Part shown: in pieces, positions 1 to 11,155 of the stretch
How positions within the stretch are numbered: the stretch's first letter is position 1
Layout of the letters: each line of letters begins with the position of its first letter
Assembly: GCA_030272155.1 (NCBI GenBank)
Contig: CP126191.1
Coordinates: 9,508,501 to 9,572,500 of the forward strand
Reading direction: 5' to 3'
DNA from: Tetradesmus obliquus
Lineage: Eukaryota; Chlorophyta; Chlorophyceae; Sphaeropleales; Scenedesmaceae
DNA length: 64,000 nucleotides
Notes under the pieces: model-generated
Database searches by the model: none
Told to the model about the DNA's origin: nothing
Seen by the model: only the letters and a program-made list of their open reading frames with translations
Program-made: the position numbers and the translations under genes

Positions 1-2
1 CA

Positions 3-743
3 CTGCAGCTTGGTCCGCTGCGTGCTGAGCGCCGTGAGAAGCGCACTGGGTTTGTCCAGGCTGCGCTGGGCTCGGGTGCTGCACCAGCAGCAGTGATTGA
101 TGGCTTGAAGTGGGTGGCAGCTAACCAGAGCATGCTTTGGAAGATGCGCTGGGTTAATAATTTCAAAGAGTTGTACTGGCGGCTTATTATGGATGGCCTG
201 CCGACATCGCAGCGTATGCACAAGTCGGGTGACACTTGCATGTGTGGCGCTGCCTGTCCTGGTTGGGTTCATCATTTTTGGGAGTGCCCTGTTGCGGTAG
301 CAGTGATTGACAGTGTGCTGTCTGAGTTGCCTGCTGCTTGGTGCACGCGGGCTGCAGGCCGCCCGCCGCTTGCTATGCGGCATGTTTGGTTGATGCAGCC
401 GCCAGCTGGCCCTACCAAGCTCCACAGGGGCGTTTGGCAGGTTGTCTGTCTAGCTGCTCTGAATGCCATGGATGTTGGCAGACGACATGCTAATAAGTTG
501 AGCATCCCACCGCCCGCCCTGGCCGTGCAGCAGCCACCGCCGCTGCCGGCGGGCCAGGCGCTTATTACTGATACACTACAGCATGCAGCTCTCACTGCTG
601 CGCAGCAACAGCATAATCAGCTGGTAGAGCAGCGCCGACAGCAGCAGCAGCTGCATCAACAACAACAGCGACAACAGCTGGTAGCGCAGATGTTACAGGA
701 GGCTAAGCAGCAAGCGGTGTTAAGGTTGGGAGTTGCTTGCTGA
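3..743 (+). mobile_element. 3' end of a LINE-type retrotransposon ORF (zf-RVT region), partial
   Basis: An open frame runs in from the window edge (first in-frame codon at 3) to a stop at 741-743. The middle shows the signature found after the reverse transcriptase of plant and algal LINEs: a GLPTSQRMH segment, then a zinc-knuckle-like CMCGAAC, then HHFWECP (about positions 160-290). This matches the zinc-binding reverse-transcriptase (zf-RVT) tail. The last 60 residues are Gln-rich and low in complexity. The catalytic reverse transcriptase and endonuclease would lie upstream of the window, so autonomy cannot be judged. The long non-coding stretch downstream, including the 453-bp tandem repeat, may be the element's 3' UTR. 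A host gene with a domesticated zf-RVT domain is the alternative. Confidence 0.7.
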
Positions 744-1005
744 TTTTGTGGCAACAGAGGCAGCGCCCGCTACTTGGCGGGTTGCGGTGCCTGGCAATCA
801 CCCGTTTCTGTGCTCTGATCCAGCGCAGCTGCGCATTGTACTGGCGCCCCGCTCTGGTTGACCTTCCTGCCTCTGCATGTTGTGCTGTCAGCAGTTGTCG
901 ATTTTCCAGCTTCTGTCAAGGGCATGTTGCATGTGTTGGGTGTCACAGCGCTGGTTTCTCAGCTCTTTCCTCCGTGCTGCATGTTTCTGTCCTTGTCAGC
1001 AGTAA

Positions 1006-1907
1006 GGATTGCAGAAGCAGCAGAGCCCTAGTTTGCCTTAGTTTGCCTTAGTTTGCTTTGATTTGCCTGTCAGTCGTGCACCGCGTCAGTTATGCATGCT
1101 CCTGCTTGCTGCAGTCTGGTGAGTACAGCAGTGCCTTGATGCAATCATGCCAGACATTCATGGTGAGCAGCACCTTTGTGCACCCCGCTTACTGTTTGGA
1201 CCATGCTTGTCCTTCCCTGTGCGCTTTTTGCCTGGTGCGTGGAGCACATGCTGCTTTTCGTGCTGCTTTTCGCACTTGCTGCCCTGCATGTACATGTTCG
1301 TTTATGGGGAGATAGGGGCTGCGAGACGCCTCTGGAGTTTTCTTTGGTGGCGTCTTGTGGCTTGCTATCGAGTTCATACGATATGTGAGCTGAAAGTAGG
1401 GCGAGTGACTCACTCTCGGGTGATAGCTTGCCTTCTCCTGTAACAAGCCTCTCTCTTAGGATTGCAGAAGCAGCAGAGCCCTAGTTTGCCTTAGTTTGCC
1501 TTAGTTTGCTTTGATTTGCCTGTCAGTCGTGCACCGCGTCAGTTATGCATGCTCCTGCTTGCTGCAGTCTGGTGAGTACAGCAGTGCCTTGATGCAATCA
1601 TGCCAGACATTCATGGTGAGCAGCACCTTTGTGCACCCCGCTTACTGTTTGGACCATGCTTGTCCTTCCCTGTGCGCTTTTTGCCTGGTGCGTGGAGCAC
1701 ATGCTGCTTTTCGTGCTGCTTTTCGCACTTGCTGCCCTGCATGTACATGTTCGTTTATGGGGAGATAGGGGCTGCGAGACGCCTCTGGAGTTTTCTTTGG
1801 TGGCGTCTTGTGGCTTGCTATCGAGTTCATACGATATGTGAGCTGAAAGCAGGGCGAGTGACTCACTCTCGGGTGATAGCTTGCCTTCTCCTGTAACAAG
1901 CCTCTCT
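1006..1907. repeat. Two-copy tandem repeat, 453-bp unit
   Basis: The unit beginning GGATTGCAGAAGCAG at 1006 restarts at 1459. Reading the copies in parallel I found one clear substitution (T at about 1397 against C at about 1849) and small differences at the right-hand edge. Each copy starts with a short internal triplication of GTTTGCCTTA/GTTTGCTTTG. The near identity points to a recent duplication. It lies just downstream of the LINE ORF and may be part of its 3' UTR. The open frames inside it carry no recognisable domain. Confidence 0.9.
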
Positions 1908-2018
1908 CGTATCCCAGTGAACGCCTGCAAGTCACATTGTGCCCCTCATTTGCAGCATGTTACAGTTAGTATGTAGGCAACATCCTTACCAACCATCATC
2001 AGCAGTCGTACAACAATC

Positions 2019-2070
2019 AGCCTGAGCTAGATGATGAGTAACATGATGATGATGATGAGCCTGAGCTAGA
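2019..2070. repeat. Tiny (ATG)n insertion flanked by a 13-nt direct repeat (copy 1)
   Basis: The 13-mer AGCCTGAGCTAGA occurs at 2019-2031 and again at 2058-2070. Between them are 26 nt which, on the minus strand, read (CAT)5 followed by GTTACTCA. The same head and layout occur near 2.4, 30.0 and 55.0 kb. It looks like a very short retroposed tail with a target-site duplication. Confidence 0.6.
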
Positions 2071-2388
2071 AGCAACATATCCAGCAGCGCCAAAGAATGA
2101 ATTAGCATAGCCTAGCCATGACGGCTCCTGGCAACGTGCTGTGCAACCACCAGCTATTGACAGTGGCAGGTGACCCACTGACAATGGCACAGCACTTGCA
2201 CCCGCTGCTGCAGGCCAGCGATGATGCAAAATGACGATTTCAGACAAAGCCAGGATCCCAAAGGACGCTGGTAATGCACAGCTGATGCACAACCATACAA
2301 GGTGCCACTTCCGGGCGATCAGCTTGCTGCCACATGCTGCAAGGCATCTAACAAAAACAACATGGAAAGGGTCATGGGAGTACTTTAC

Positions 2389-2437
2389 GTCGAGCATATC
2401 ATCATCATCAAATCAACCATAGGTAAGTCGAGCATAT
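2389..2437. repeat. Tiny (CAT)n insertion flanked by an 11-nt direct repeat (copy 2)
   Basis: GTCGAGCATAT occurs at 2389-2399 and 2427-2437. The 27 nt between begin with CATCATCATCA and contain ACCATAGG. This resembles the CCATAG segment in the longest copy, near 55.06 kb. It is the most diverged of the four insertions. Confidence 0.5.
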
Positions 2438-2735
2438 GTATTGTACACAATGTCGTCATAATCAGCAGGAGACCTGGAACTGATAGGGCGCCACTAGGCA
2501 TTCTGCTGCTGCTTCTACACTAGCGTCAAAAGGCAAGCTGGCTGCTGCTTTTGCAATGCAGTGCCTGATGGTAACAGTAGGCACAAACACCCAGCACCAC
2601 CAGGCACTCGGCTGCTGCTCCTACTGCCCTTCTCGGGCATTGCCTTAGCTGCCACAACACCCTCAGTAACAGCTGCTGCAATAATGAGTCCACGAAGAGG
2701 CCAAGGGCTTGCTGCTGGCACAGCAGCTGATCATA

Positions 2736-2741
2736 TGCTGC

Positions 2742-2772
<31 letters not shown>
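2736..2772. repeat. (CTG)n microsatellite downstream of the fatty acid hydroxylase
   Basis: About eleven uninterrupted CTG/GCT triplets lie just beyond the stop codon of the minus-strand hydroxylase gene, so they fall in its probable 3' UTR. The tract reads CAG on that gene's sense strand. Confidence 0.8.
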
Positions 2773-2773
<1 letters not shown>

Positions 2774-2782
2774 GCCTCACAA

Positions 2783-3535
2783 TCACAGCGCTGCGCGTGT
2801 TCCCAGCAGCACGTCATACAGCACCGAGCTGATACCATATCCATGCTCCGCATCGCAGTAGTGGTGGTGCGCGTGGCGTGCCCGCAGCTCCTGCAGGAGG
2901 CCCCCGGGCAGGTGTGCTGCGTGGTGCATGCCGTAGTGCAGGCAGTCATTCGCAATATACCCCAGGATCACTCCCGACATCAGCGCTGTGGCTGTGGCTG
3001 CCGGGAAAGCCAGCAGCAGCAGGCCGTAGATGCAGCTGGCGATGGCAGCGGCTGGCAGCGGCGGGAAGACCAGCCGGTCTGCATCTTTTGGGAACTTGTG
3101 GTGGTTGCCGTGGAAGAGGAAGTGGATGGTGATGCCCCAGTAGCTACTGACGTTGGCGTGGAATAAGAAGCGGTGGATTGCGTACTCGATGGCCTGCCAC
3201 AGCACGATGCCTTGCAGCTGCAGCCCCAGCAGCTGCGGCGCGCCGACGCCGTGCAAGCGTACGGCCACGCTGCTGATTGCTGCGTAGATGGGGAGCCACA
3301 CTAGGGGCACTGCCCACCATGGGCAGCGCGTTATGTTCTCCAGCAGGGTGGATTTGAAGAAGCGAGGCTTGCCAGGCAGCGGCTTGTGTACCCATGACCA
3401 GTAGCGCTCGCCCATGTGGCCTACTGCCAGCACCAGCGGCTGCTGAGGGTCTGGTTCTTTGGACGCGTCTGGCTGTTGCTGCTTCAGCTGTTGTTGTTGC
3501 TGCTCAGGCTGCTGCTGTGTGGGTTTGCGCGCCAT
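2783..3535 (-). CDS. Fatty acid 2-hydroxylase (sterol desaturase/FA hydroxylase superfamily)
   Basis: This single-exon gene of 250 residues probably hydroxylates the C2 position of the N-acyl chain of sphingolipids in the ER membrane, using a di-iron centre. The histidine clusters of the superfamily are present in order: EYAIHRFLFH (about 117-126), HFLFHGNHHKFP (about 137-148), NDCLHYGMHH (about 195-204) and RHAHHHYCDAEHGYGIS (about 219-235). Hydrophobic spans lie before and between them. Length and motif spacing match the short plant FAH proteins (about 240 aa), which lack the N-terminal cytochrome b5 domain of yeast and animal enzymes. The first 35 residues are Gln-rich and presumably disordered. 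The start at 3533-3535 is the first ATG before the conserved region. Lack of introns is unusual in this window. Confidence 0.92.
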   Translation of the reverse strand: MARKPTQQQPEQQQQQLKQQQPDASKEPDPQQPLVLAVGHMGERYWSWVHKPLPGKPRFFKSTLLENITRCPWWAVPLVWLPIYAAISSVAVRLHGVGAPQLLGLQLQGIVLWQAIEYAIHRFLFHANVSSYWGITIHFLFHGNHHKFPKDADRLVFPPLPAAAIASCIYGLLLLAFPAATATALMSGVILGYIANDCLHYGMHHAAHLPGGLLQELRARHAHHHYCDAEHGYGISSVLYDVLLGTRAAL

Positions 3536-4236
3536 GCTGCCTGGTGCAGTCCCTGGGCTGGCACACTAAGGTTGGCGGTTGGCGGTTACAGGTCCAGCTC
3601 CTGCTGTGCTGTTGGTGGGGCTCCTGTGCTCTGCTAAATAGTTATTCAGACTAATTCCTAAGAGGCTCCAGTCAGGACTTAGACAACTGGAGGTGTGTTG
3701 CAGCACCCTGCCTGTGGACGGTGTGGCAGTGCTGCTGCTGGTGCTGCTGCCAGATGTGCAGACTTGGTGCTGTCTGCTACGGCGATGCTGCCCGGTGGCA
3801 GGAGTCACAGCCAGATATTCAACGAATGTCTCTGTATCAATGCAGTCGATGGGTAGTGTTGCTTGACGACAACAACAGCTGGTCACCAGCAGCTCAAATG
3901 GTTGAACTGGTGTCTTTGTATTCAGGGGGATAGCAAACTCCAAAAGAGCCAAAGCACATTGCGACGGTGACGATGGATGAGTGCTCTTCTATGATGGGCC
4001 AGGTGTCATGAGCGACGCGACCTTCTGACAGCGCACCGGGTGTTACCCACAGCTGAGCTGAGCTTGCTGTGAGACAGACACAGAGCACATTTCCTTTCCT
4101 TTTTATTTTATAATACACGTGTATTTTTGGGCTGAACTTTGCAAAGAGGGCGAAGCACCACAGCCTGCACTGCTCCCTGACACGCAGAGCCAGTGGCCAA
4201 GCTGGGGCAGAAAATAGTTAGCGGAGACGCCACATC
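3536..4236. promoter_or_regulatory. Divergent intergenic region between the hydroxylase and the LRR gene
   Basis: Seven hundred bases separate two divergently transcribed genes and must hold both promoters. An AT-rich stretch reading TTTTTATTTTATAATA at about 4100-4115 lies 120-140 nt upstream of the LRR gene's ATG and is the only TATA-like element I see. No other motif is clear. Confidence 0.35.
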
Positions 4237-7200
4237 ATGGCTGCATACACGGTGGCAGATGCAGCTGTGCTGCAGGCTACTGAGCTTCAGCTGGTACACA
4301 AGAAGCTGCGCACTCTGCCTGCAGGTGTGTGGGTACAGCAAATGTACTGCTGTACTGGCCGAGCCTATGCCAATGCCATGTGCAGCAGACATGCAAACCT
4401 GTATTCTTCCACCCAATCCAAAAACGCACCACCTCCACCTGTTGCTCTTGGCATGTGCAGGATTAACCAGCCTGCAGCACCTGCGGAGCCTGGATGCTTC
4501 AGACAACCCGCACCTTGCGGAGCTGCAGGACAAGCAGCTTCCATCTGGCTTAACACAACTCAGCTTGGCTGGATGTTCTCTTGCAGCTGTTCCTCAGTGC
4601 CTGAGCAGGCTCAGTGGACTGGCACAGCTGCAGCTGGCGGCAAACAGCATATCCAAAGCAGATGCTGTGTTTGCATGCCCAGGCCTGCTGCATGCAGGGC
4701 TGAGCTTCAATCACATCAGCAGTCTCAATGTTACGCCCGCAGCTGCAAGAAACGACTGCAACGCCAACCGCAGAAGTACATCGGCAGCAGGCCTTACAGC
4801 AGTGGTACAGCAGAGCCGAGGCAGCTCGCCAGTTTCCCAGAGCATCACAGCTGCAGGAAAGCGCACAACAGGCAGCAGCAGTGTGCAGCTCAAACCCGTT
4901 CCAAAGTCCTGCAAAAGCAGCGCTACTGCCGTTACTACCACCATCGCCACAGGCAGCACCAACGCCACCAGCAGCGCCAGCAGCACTCCTGCAAGCGTTC
5001 CTGCAAGCAGCGGTGGCGGCAGCCCCCTGATGTCGCTGGACCTGTCACATAATGACATAACAGACCTGCCAGCTGTGCTGAGTCAGCTGCAGCAGCTCAA
5101 TGCGCTCAGGAGCCTCAGCCTCAAGGGCAACCCAGCCAGCCTGGCAGCCGGCTACAGGCAGGCTGTCCTGCAAGCACTGCCGCAGCTGCTGCACTTGGAT
5201 GGACAGGTGGGCTTGCAGGAAAGCACCAGCAGCTGCAGCAGCATTGGCATCGGCAGTGGCAGCGGCAGCGGCAGCACTGCTTGTTGCAGAGCAGCCTGTG
5301 TGATGGTGGTGGTGGTGCCTGCAGCCGTGCAACAATGTGCAGCGCCTGCTGTCCTATTTATCATGTTGCACCCTAATCTCTGTCAGATGGAGGGCTAGCA
5401 TCAGGCACTGCTAGCAAAACTCCTCCACAAAACAACACTCAACCTCTGCTTGCATCCTGCAGAAACTGGATGGCATCAATTTGCCGGCGCCTGGCAGTAG
5501 GCCCGGCACGACCAGTGCCAGGCGCAGACCCGGCAGTGCCAAACCAGCAGCAGCAGCAGCAGCAGAGGTCCAGCAAGCCATAGTGTCTGAGCTGGGTGGC
5601 ATGTTGCGCGCTGCAGCAGTGCAGGAGCCAACTGTGCCGCTGCTGCTGCGGCTGGAGCTGGGCAGGCAGCAGCTGGCAGATATGTCTGAGCAAGCCTTTG
5701 CGCTGCTTGCAGCAGAGTCTGGCCGCAGGCAGCAGCAGCTGCTGCAGGAGGCAGCAGCAGGCGTGAAGTGCAACAGCACAGATGGCAGCAGCGGGGCATC
5801 AGGTGATGCCAGCAGCAATGAAAAGCATCCAACCACAGCGGCTGGTGGGGAGCAAGCTGTAGCAAAGGTCACGTCAACCAGTAACACTGCTCCGGCAGCG
5901 GCAGCAGCAGCAGCAGCAGCGGCGGCAGCAACGGATCTACAGATGGCAGTGCTGGCAACTGGCAGCAGTGACGCAGCAGCCCCTGCTGCAGCGGCAGCTT
6001 TGAAGCCCATGGCTTACCACATGGAGGTTCAGGGACCTGATGGTGAGACAGCTTGGGTGCAGCACACTCTGCATGGATATGGTGCAGTTTGTGTGGGGGG
6101 CTGGGGATGTCAGCTGCTCGTGATGCTGGCAGAGTGACATCGTGTGCATCTTGAAGCATCACCTGATACATGAAAGCACTGTCCTGCATGCCTTGCAACG
6201 TGCAAGGCAGCCAGCAGCTGTAGATCACTGGCTCGCAGCTTGACATGCATTGCCGCATAGCCATGCACACATGCTTCTTTGCCTGCATGCGTCTCCTGTG
6301 TAGGTGCCCAGATGTGCAGCACTGCGCTGGTCATACAGCCGCCAGCAGTGGCAGGTGCAGATGCAGCAGCAGCACCTGCAGCTGCAGCCACGTCAGCAGA
6401 CAGCAAGAAGGGCGGCGCCAAGGGCAAGCCTGCCAGCCAAGACAGCAAGGCTGCAGGAGCAGCGGCTGCAAAGCCACGGCCAGGTGAGGGAGGAAATACG
6501 GGCTGCCTGCAGGCGTGTCGCTGTCAAGCACGAGCCAATGTTGCCTGCAAGGCAGTGCCACAGCGACTGCCCCAAAGTATCTGGCCAACGGCCCCAACAT
6601 CACTTGAGATGCAGCAGTGCCGGCCGTGAATAAATTTGGCGTTTTCTTTTGCACATCAAATCGCGCAGCACCTGCGTGTCTTCCCCTTCCAGCCTTGAAG
6701 TGCACTGGGCTGCGATGCACTGGCACGCGTGTGCTCTCAGGCCTGCCTTTTCTTCGCTGCTCTTGCATAGCTGCAACAGGCTCATCAATGAAGGGTGCTG
6801 CTAGCAAAGCCCGCGCAGCAGCTGACGATGCTGCTGCAGCTGCCGCAGCTGGCATGGCTGGCCAGCAGCTGCAGGGAGGGCTGCAGGTGCTGCTGCAGCT
6901 GCCACTGTCAGTTGCAGGCAGGGACTACTTGCGCAATGGTGAGCGTTGGTGGGGCTTGTGAGAGGAGCGTCAAACAGCACAGCTGCCGCATACTGTTGAG
7001 TGTGACCTCCCTGCAGGCTGTCACAGGCTATCTGGTGTGCAGTTTTGTATGCGGACGTGATGTTCTGAGGTCTCCGCAGAAGGGGCCTGCAGCTGCTGAA
7101 TCATCATGCGCAGCCGCCACACTCTGTAGCGCGCACCACAGCCCAAGCTGCAAGCCGCTGCCGCCTGCTAGGCTTTGAAGTGAAGCTGCTGAGGACGCGC

Positions 7201-7839
7201 CAGGAGCCGTGTGCAGTGGAGCTACAGCCGCCAGCTGCAGCGCCAGCCAGTGCTGCTCCAGCTGCTGGTGCTGCTGGCAAGCGAGTGCCGTCAGCAAAGG
7301 CGGCAACAGGCGCCAGCGGCAAGGCTGGCAAGGCAGCTGCAGCAGCTGCCACCACACCAGGTGAGCACTGAGTGAAAGGCTGTGTGGCGCAACTTCAAAA
7401 AAACACAAAGGCAGCAGCTGGGATGTAAGCGCTGGGCAGGAGCATGTCCAAATTATACTACAGACATTCTGGTTGTGTGAGGAGGTTGTGAGCAGGTTCG
7501 GTCCTGCCAGCGTAGGCAATTACAGCAGCTTGCTGTCGCAGCAGGTGTTGACCTTGCTGGTGTGTTTGTTGCGCTGCAGATGCCGCCGCCTCGCCCGCCA
7601 CTGTGCCGGTCTGGCGGTACGAAACAAAGCAGCAGCTGCTGGGCACTGTGCGGCTGGCTGCAGCAGAGCTGCTAGAGTGCTGCGGGCAGCAGCAGGCCAG
7701 CGAGGGCAGTGTCCAGTTTTTTCCGCCTGCGCCGCTGTTCAGCGCTGCCACTGGCACGCTGCTGTCGCTGAAGGAGGCGAGCCACAAGCTGAAGCCGATT
7801 GGCAGCTGCAGCTACAAGCTGGTGCTGCATGCTGGGTAG
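4237..7839 (+). CDS. Leucine-rich repeat protein, 746 aa (LRRC43-like architecture, tentative)
   Basis: Seven exons: 4237-4324, 4461-5206, 5463-6081, 6304-6483, 6780-6938, 7172-7360, 7580-7839. They sum to 2241 nt (746 codons plus stop) and all junctions keep frame. Residues about 30-280 hold leucine-rich repeats (LTSLQHLRSLDASDN, LTQLSLAGCSL, LMSLDLSHNDITDLP, LRSLSLKGNP), ending in an LRR cap-like LPQLLHLDGQ. A 100-residue Ser/Ala-rich insert interrupts the solenoid. The rest is Ala/Gln-rich linker with a short conserved-looking tail (VPVWRYETKQQLLGTVRLA) just before the stop. An N-terminal LRR followed by a long tail resembles LRRC43, a protein of motile cilia, but I recognise this only by layout. 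A generic LRR scaffold is the alternative. Five of six introns are phase 1 with a G at the exon end. Confidence 0.75.
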
Positions 7840-8635
7840 GGCCGGGTGCGCCGAATGATGCATCAATGGGGACTACAGGGGCCTGTACAGAGGGGAATTG
7901 CGCTGGTGTCACTCTTGTTGTTTGAAGTTCAGGCTGTGCTGGAACGCCGTTCCAGCTCGGAGCTGCGACAGCTCTGAGTGTTGAATTATATGATTCAGTG
8001 AGTCGTGTTTTACACAGAACAGGTTGCTGGCGCATCCTAGGGCGCCGAGAAGGAGAAGGAGGCGAGGTCATGGCCCTTGGGGGATAGCACCTGCTGGCCT
8101 CCGCGGCTGGCAAACAACATCCAGCTACACCCTTGGTTTGAAAACAAAGGTTCGACCGTACAGGCGTAGAGGACATGTAACTGTTTGTTGATTTTGAAGA
8201 GAGCGGACTGCATGTTCCAAGTGCAACTTGAACTGCAAATGTTGACTGTGGCCAGCCGTACACTGTAGGCATGCTGCTTGAGTGCATCGCGTGCCTGCTT
8301 CTGTCATGGGCGCAATGCTCCTGCAAGTGGCACATCTCACCGTAGGACATCCCCTCTCCGGCATGATCAGGCCTGTAGTGGCGTTTCACGTGAAGATTGC
8401 CAGGCACTGACCATTGGCGCTGCTTTGCGGTTGGGGTTTGGATAGGAGCGGAACACCATGTGCATTGGCCAGTTACATGCAGCTTTCGCATCTAAAAGAT
8501 TATAAGATAAGTGTCGCATTCAGCAGGGCGAAGGGTTGTGTGAGACCGGCGTGTGCGTTCCTACCTGGCCGTGGCGCGATCCTTTGCTGGCTGGCTGATC
8601 TCAGCACGTTGTTGTTGCAACTGCACATCAACACC

Positions 8636-11098
8636 ATGTCAGTCGCCCGCGTCTGCTCCCTACCTGGCGTGCAGCTGCCCGAATTGCCTCTCAACCTTCT
8701 CTTGCTGGTGCTGGAACAATTGCCCGCCAGCTGCCAGGCCAAACTGGTGAATAAAGCAGCGTATAGCGTGTTGAAGGACGTGAAGCTGGTGCCAGCAGCC
8801 TGCCCTGAACTGCCCCTCTGGGTGCTACAGCAGATGTGCCAACGTGCAGCACACAGCAGCAACCTTAGCAGCGAGCTCGAGGGTCTGGCGACAAAGCTCA
8901 TGAACTGCAGGGCTGCAGCAGGTGCGCTTCATCCGCCTTTGTCAATGCAGTGCACTTAGCATCCTGCCTGAGTGTGAGCTCCTGCCGTGCCCTGCCCATA
9001 GGACTGCAGTGCACACTGCCTGCCTGCACGTCTGGCCACCTGTGGCAGCTGACCTAAGTATGGGCCTGTACTCTGCAGCAACATGATGGTGTGCACTGCA
9101 TCAGCAACATCAGTGTGTGATGACCCTGCTTGTGCTCAATTCTGCTTGCAGGAGACCTGCTGGGTGTGCAGTGGCTCCAGCAGCAGGGCGCCCCCTGCAC
9201 TGCAGCTACAGCAGCAGCTGCTGCAGGCGCCGGTCAGCTGCACGTGCTGCAGTTCCTGCAAGCACAGGGCTGCTGCATAGATGCCAGCGCTGCTGATGCA
9301 GCAGCTCAAACAGGGCAGCTGGCTGTACTGCGCTGGCTGAGGCAATGCTGGCTACAGGGGCAGCAGCAGGAGCCCTGCCCTCTGGCAACGAGCTGCTGCC
9401 AGGTGAGGTTCTGCTGCTTGTAACATCCATATTCAGCTAATCTGCGTCACTTGTTGCTGGGAAGTGGGGTCTCAGTCCTTGGCTGTGCTCACTTGGCGTT
9501 GGAAACGTCTTGGCCCGCTGCTCATTGTCCATGAACACCCTTTTTGCGACCTACATTCACGCATGTGAGCTTGCAAACCAACTTTCCGTGGTTTTCCAAC
9601 AAACTGTAACAAATAACACGTCGCTGCTGCCTGCAGGTTGCTGCGGCTGCTGGTCAACTGGAGGTGCTGCAGTTTCTACTGCTGGAGGCTGGCTGCAAAT
9701 GGCCCAGCTGGCGCCGCTGCATCACTGCTGCTGCAGCGGGGCAGCTGCACGTGCTGCAGTGGCTGTGCTCCCTGGAGGCCCCTGTGCAGTGGTGGGTTGG
9801 CAGCTGGTTGTTTATCAGTGTGTGCCTGCTGTTGATGGTTTGGAGCAAAGTAATGCAAGCAGCTGGTTGCCGCCCGTGCAGTTGCCGGATGTTGCCAGAG
9901 GGACAGACACAGATGCGACTATGCGCTGTTAGCAAAGCGGAGGGAACAGCTGCAGCCAGCACGGTTTTTGTGTTGCCAAAGCTGCTGCTGACAGCACGCA
10001 TGCTCAATGCTAGGCTAGAGTTGCACGGCGGCAACAGCGCAGATTCTGCTCTTGAAACTTACTCTGCTGTCCAGTAGCACCTGGCTCTCAACCAGCACCT
10101 CTTCCTACTGCCACTTTGCAGGAGCCCGGCTCTGTGCGCTGCTGCTGCAGCTGGCGGTCACACACACGTGCTGGCTTGGCTGCGTGAGGAGGTGCGCTGA
10201 GAGGTGTTCTCTTGCAATGGGACTGCGCTCTGACTGCAGCTTGGCACTGTAACCCTTTGTTGGTAGCTATCCCAGTCAGACGCAGCATCCGCCGACTACT
10301 TCGCTCAAAGGCTTACAAGCAAAATGCAATCCCTCGGTCAACAGTACGCCTCAACTTGTTTGTACAGTCATCAACCCGTTTAAACATTGATTAAACCTTT
10401 GTGCAGGGCTGCCCCTGGGATGATGAGGCGACATTTGAAGCAGCTGGCGCAGGCCACCTGGCCACCCTGCAGGTGTGTATGCAGCTTAGCAATATGCAAG
10501 GGCGCATTGGTGCAGGCGGCAGCTGCTGACGTTGATGAAAGATATCTGTGTTGCTTTTCAGCTGTTGGATTTGTGCCTGCACGCCGGCATGCAGCAGAAT
10601 CCTAGCTGCTGGCACAAACAATCAAACAAACAAATTGTTTGCACACACTGTGCTACAATGCAAGCTAGAGGACCTTGCCACAACATGACACGCCTCATAC
10701 TGCAATGCTTACCTGCTTGTCTGGTTGCTGCTGGCTGAATGATTTGTTGTTTGCTGCTTGACAACACATATTCAACCATCTCCATCTTCCCTGCTTTCCA
10801 AACACCTACTCTTCTTCTGTGCCCTGCTCTGCACCCGTCGCCGCCTCCTGCCCCGACCCGCTCCCATTCCCACCCCACCATGCAACACTGCTGCGTTGCT
10901 CAGTGGCTGCTGGCGCAGCAGCCGCCAGCCCCTTGGGATGCATCCGTGTGCCTTGCAGCAGCAATAGGGGGGCACCTTGACATACTTATGTGGCTGTGGG
11001 CAGTGGATGCGCCCTGGTGTGCTGGCACATCTGCTGCGGCGCTCAACTCGGGCAAGAAAGATGTGCAAGCATGGGTCAGGGCGGCCAGAGCACCCTGA
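8636..11098 (+). CDS. F-box-like/ankyrin-repeat protein, 340 aa
   Basis: Six exons: 8636-8921, 9152-9402, 9637-9791, 10122-10191, 10407-10472, 10904-11098 (1023 nt, frame kept throughout). The first exon has an F-box-like start (LPELPLNLLLLVLEQLP...KLVNKAAY, residues 10-45). The later exons carry short ankyrin units with the spacing seen in large algal and giant-virus ankyrin families: GDLLGVQWLQQQGAPC, GQLEVLQFLLLEAGCKW, GHTHVLAWLREE, GCPWDDEATFEAAGAGHLA and GGHLDILMWLWAVDAPW. Exon borders fall between repeats, so the gene probably grew by exon duplication. An F-box plus ankyrin protein would act as a substrate adaptor of an SCF ubiquitin ligase; that is inference. The final exon ends in AARAP and a stop. 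Exon 4 (70 nt) and exon 5 (66 nt) are the least certain because they are so short. Confidence 0.78.
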
Positions 11099-11150
11099 CG
11101 CGGCATCTTGGTCAGATGGAATGTCATTTAACATGTTACAAGTAACAATC

Positions 11151-11155
11151 TGTAA
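11151..11155 (+). terminator. Probable TGTAA polyadenylation signal of the ankyrin gene
   Basis: TGTAA, the usual 3'-end signal of chlorophyte nuclear genes, lies 53 nt after the stop codon. Confidence 0.5.

Noticed and set aside
1189-1446. Identical open frames in the two 453-bp repeat copies as duplicated genes
   Set aside because: Three plus-strand frames are open at once, none has a domain, and their identity follows from the recent duplication, not from coding constraint.
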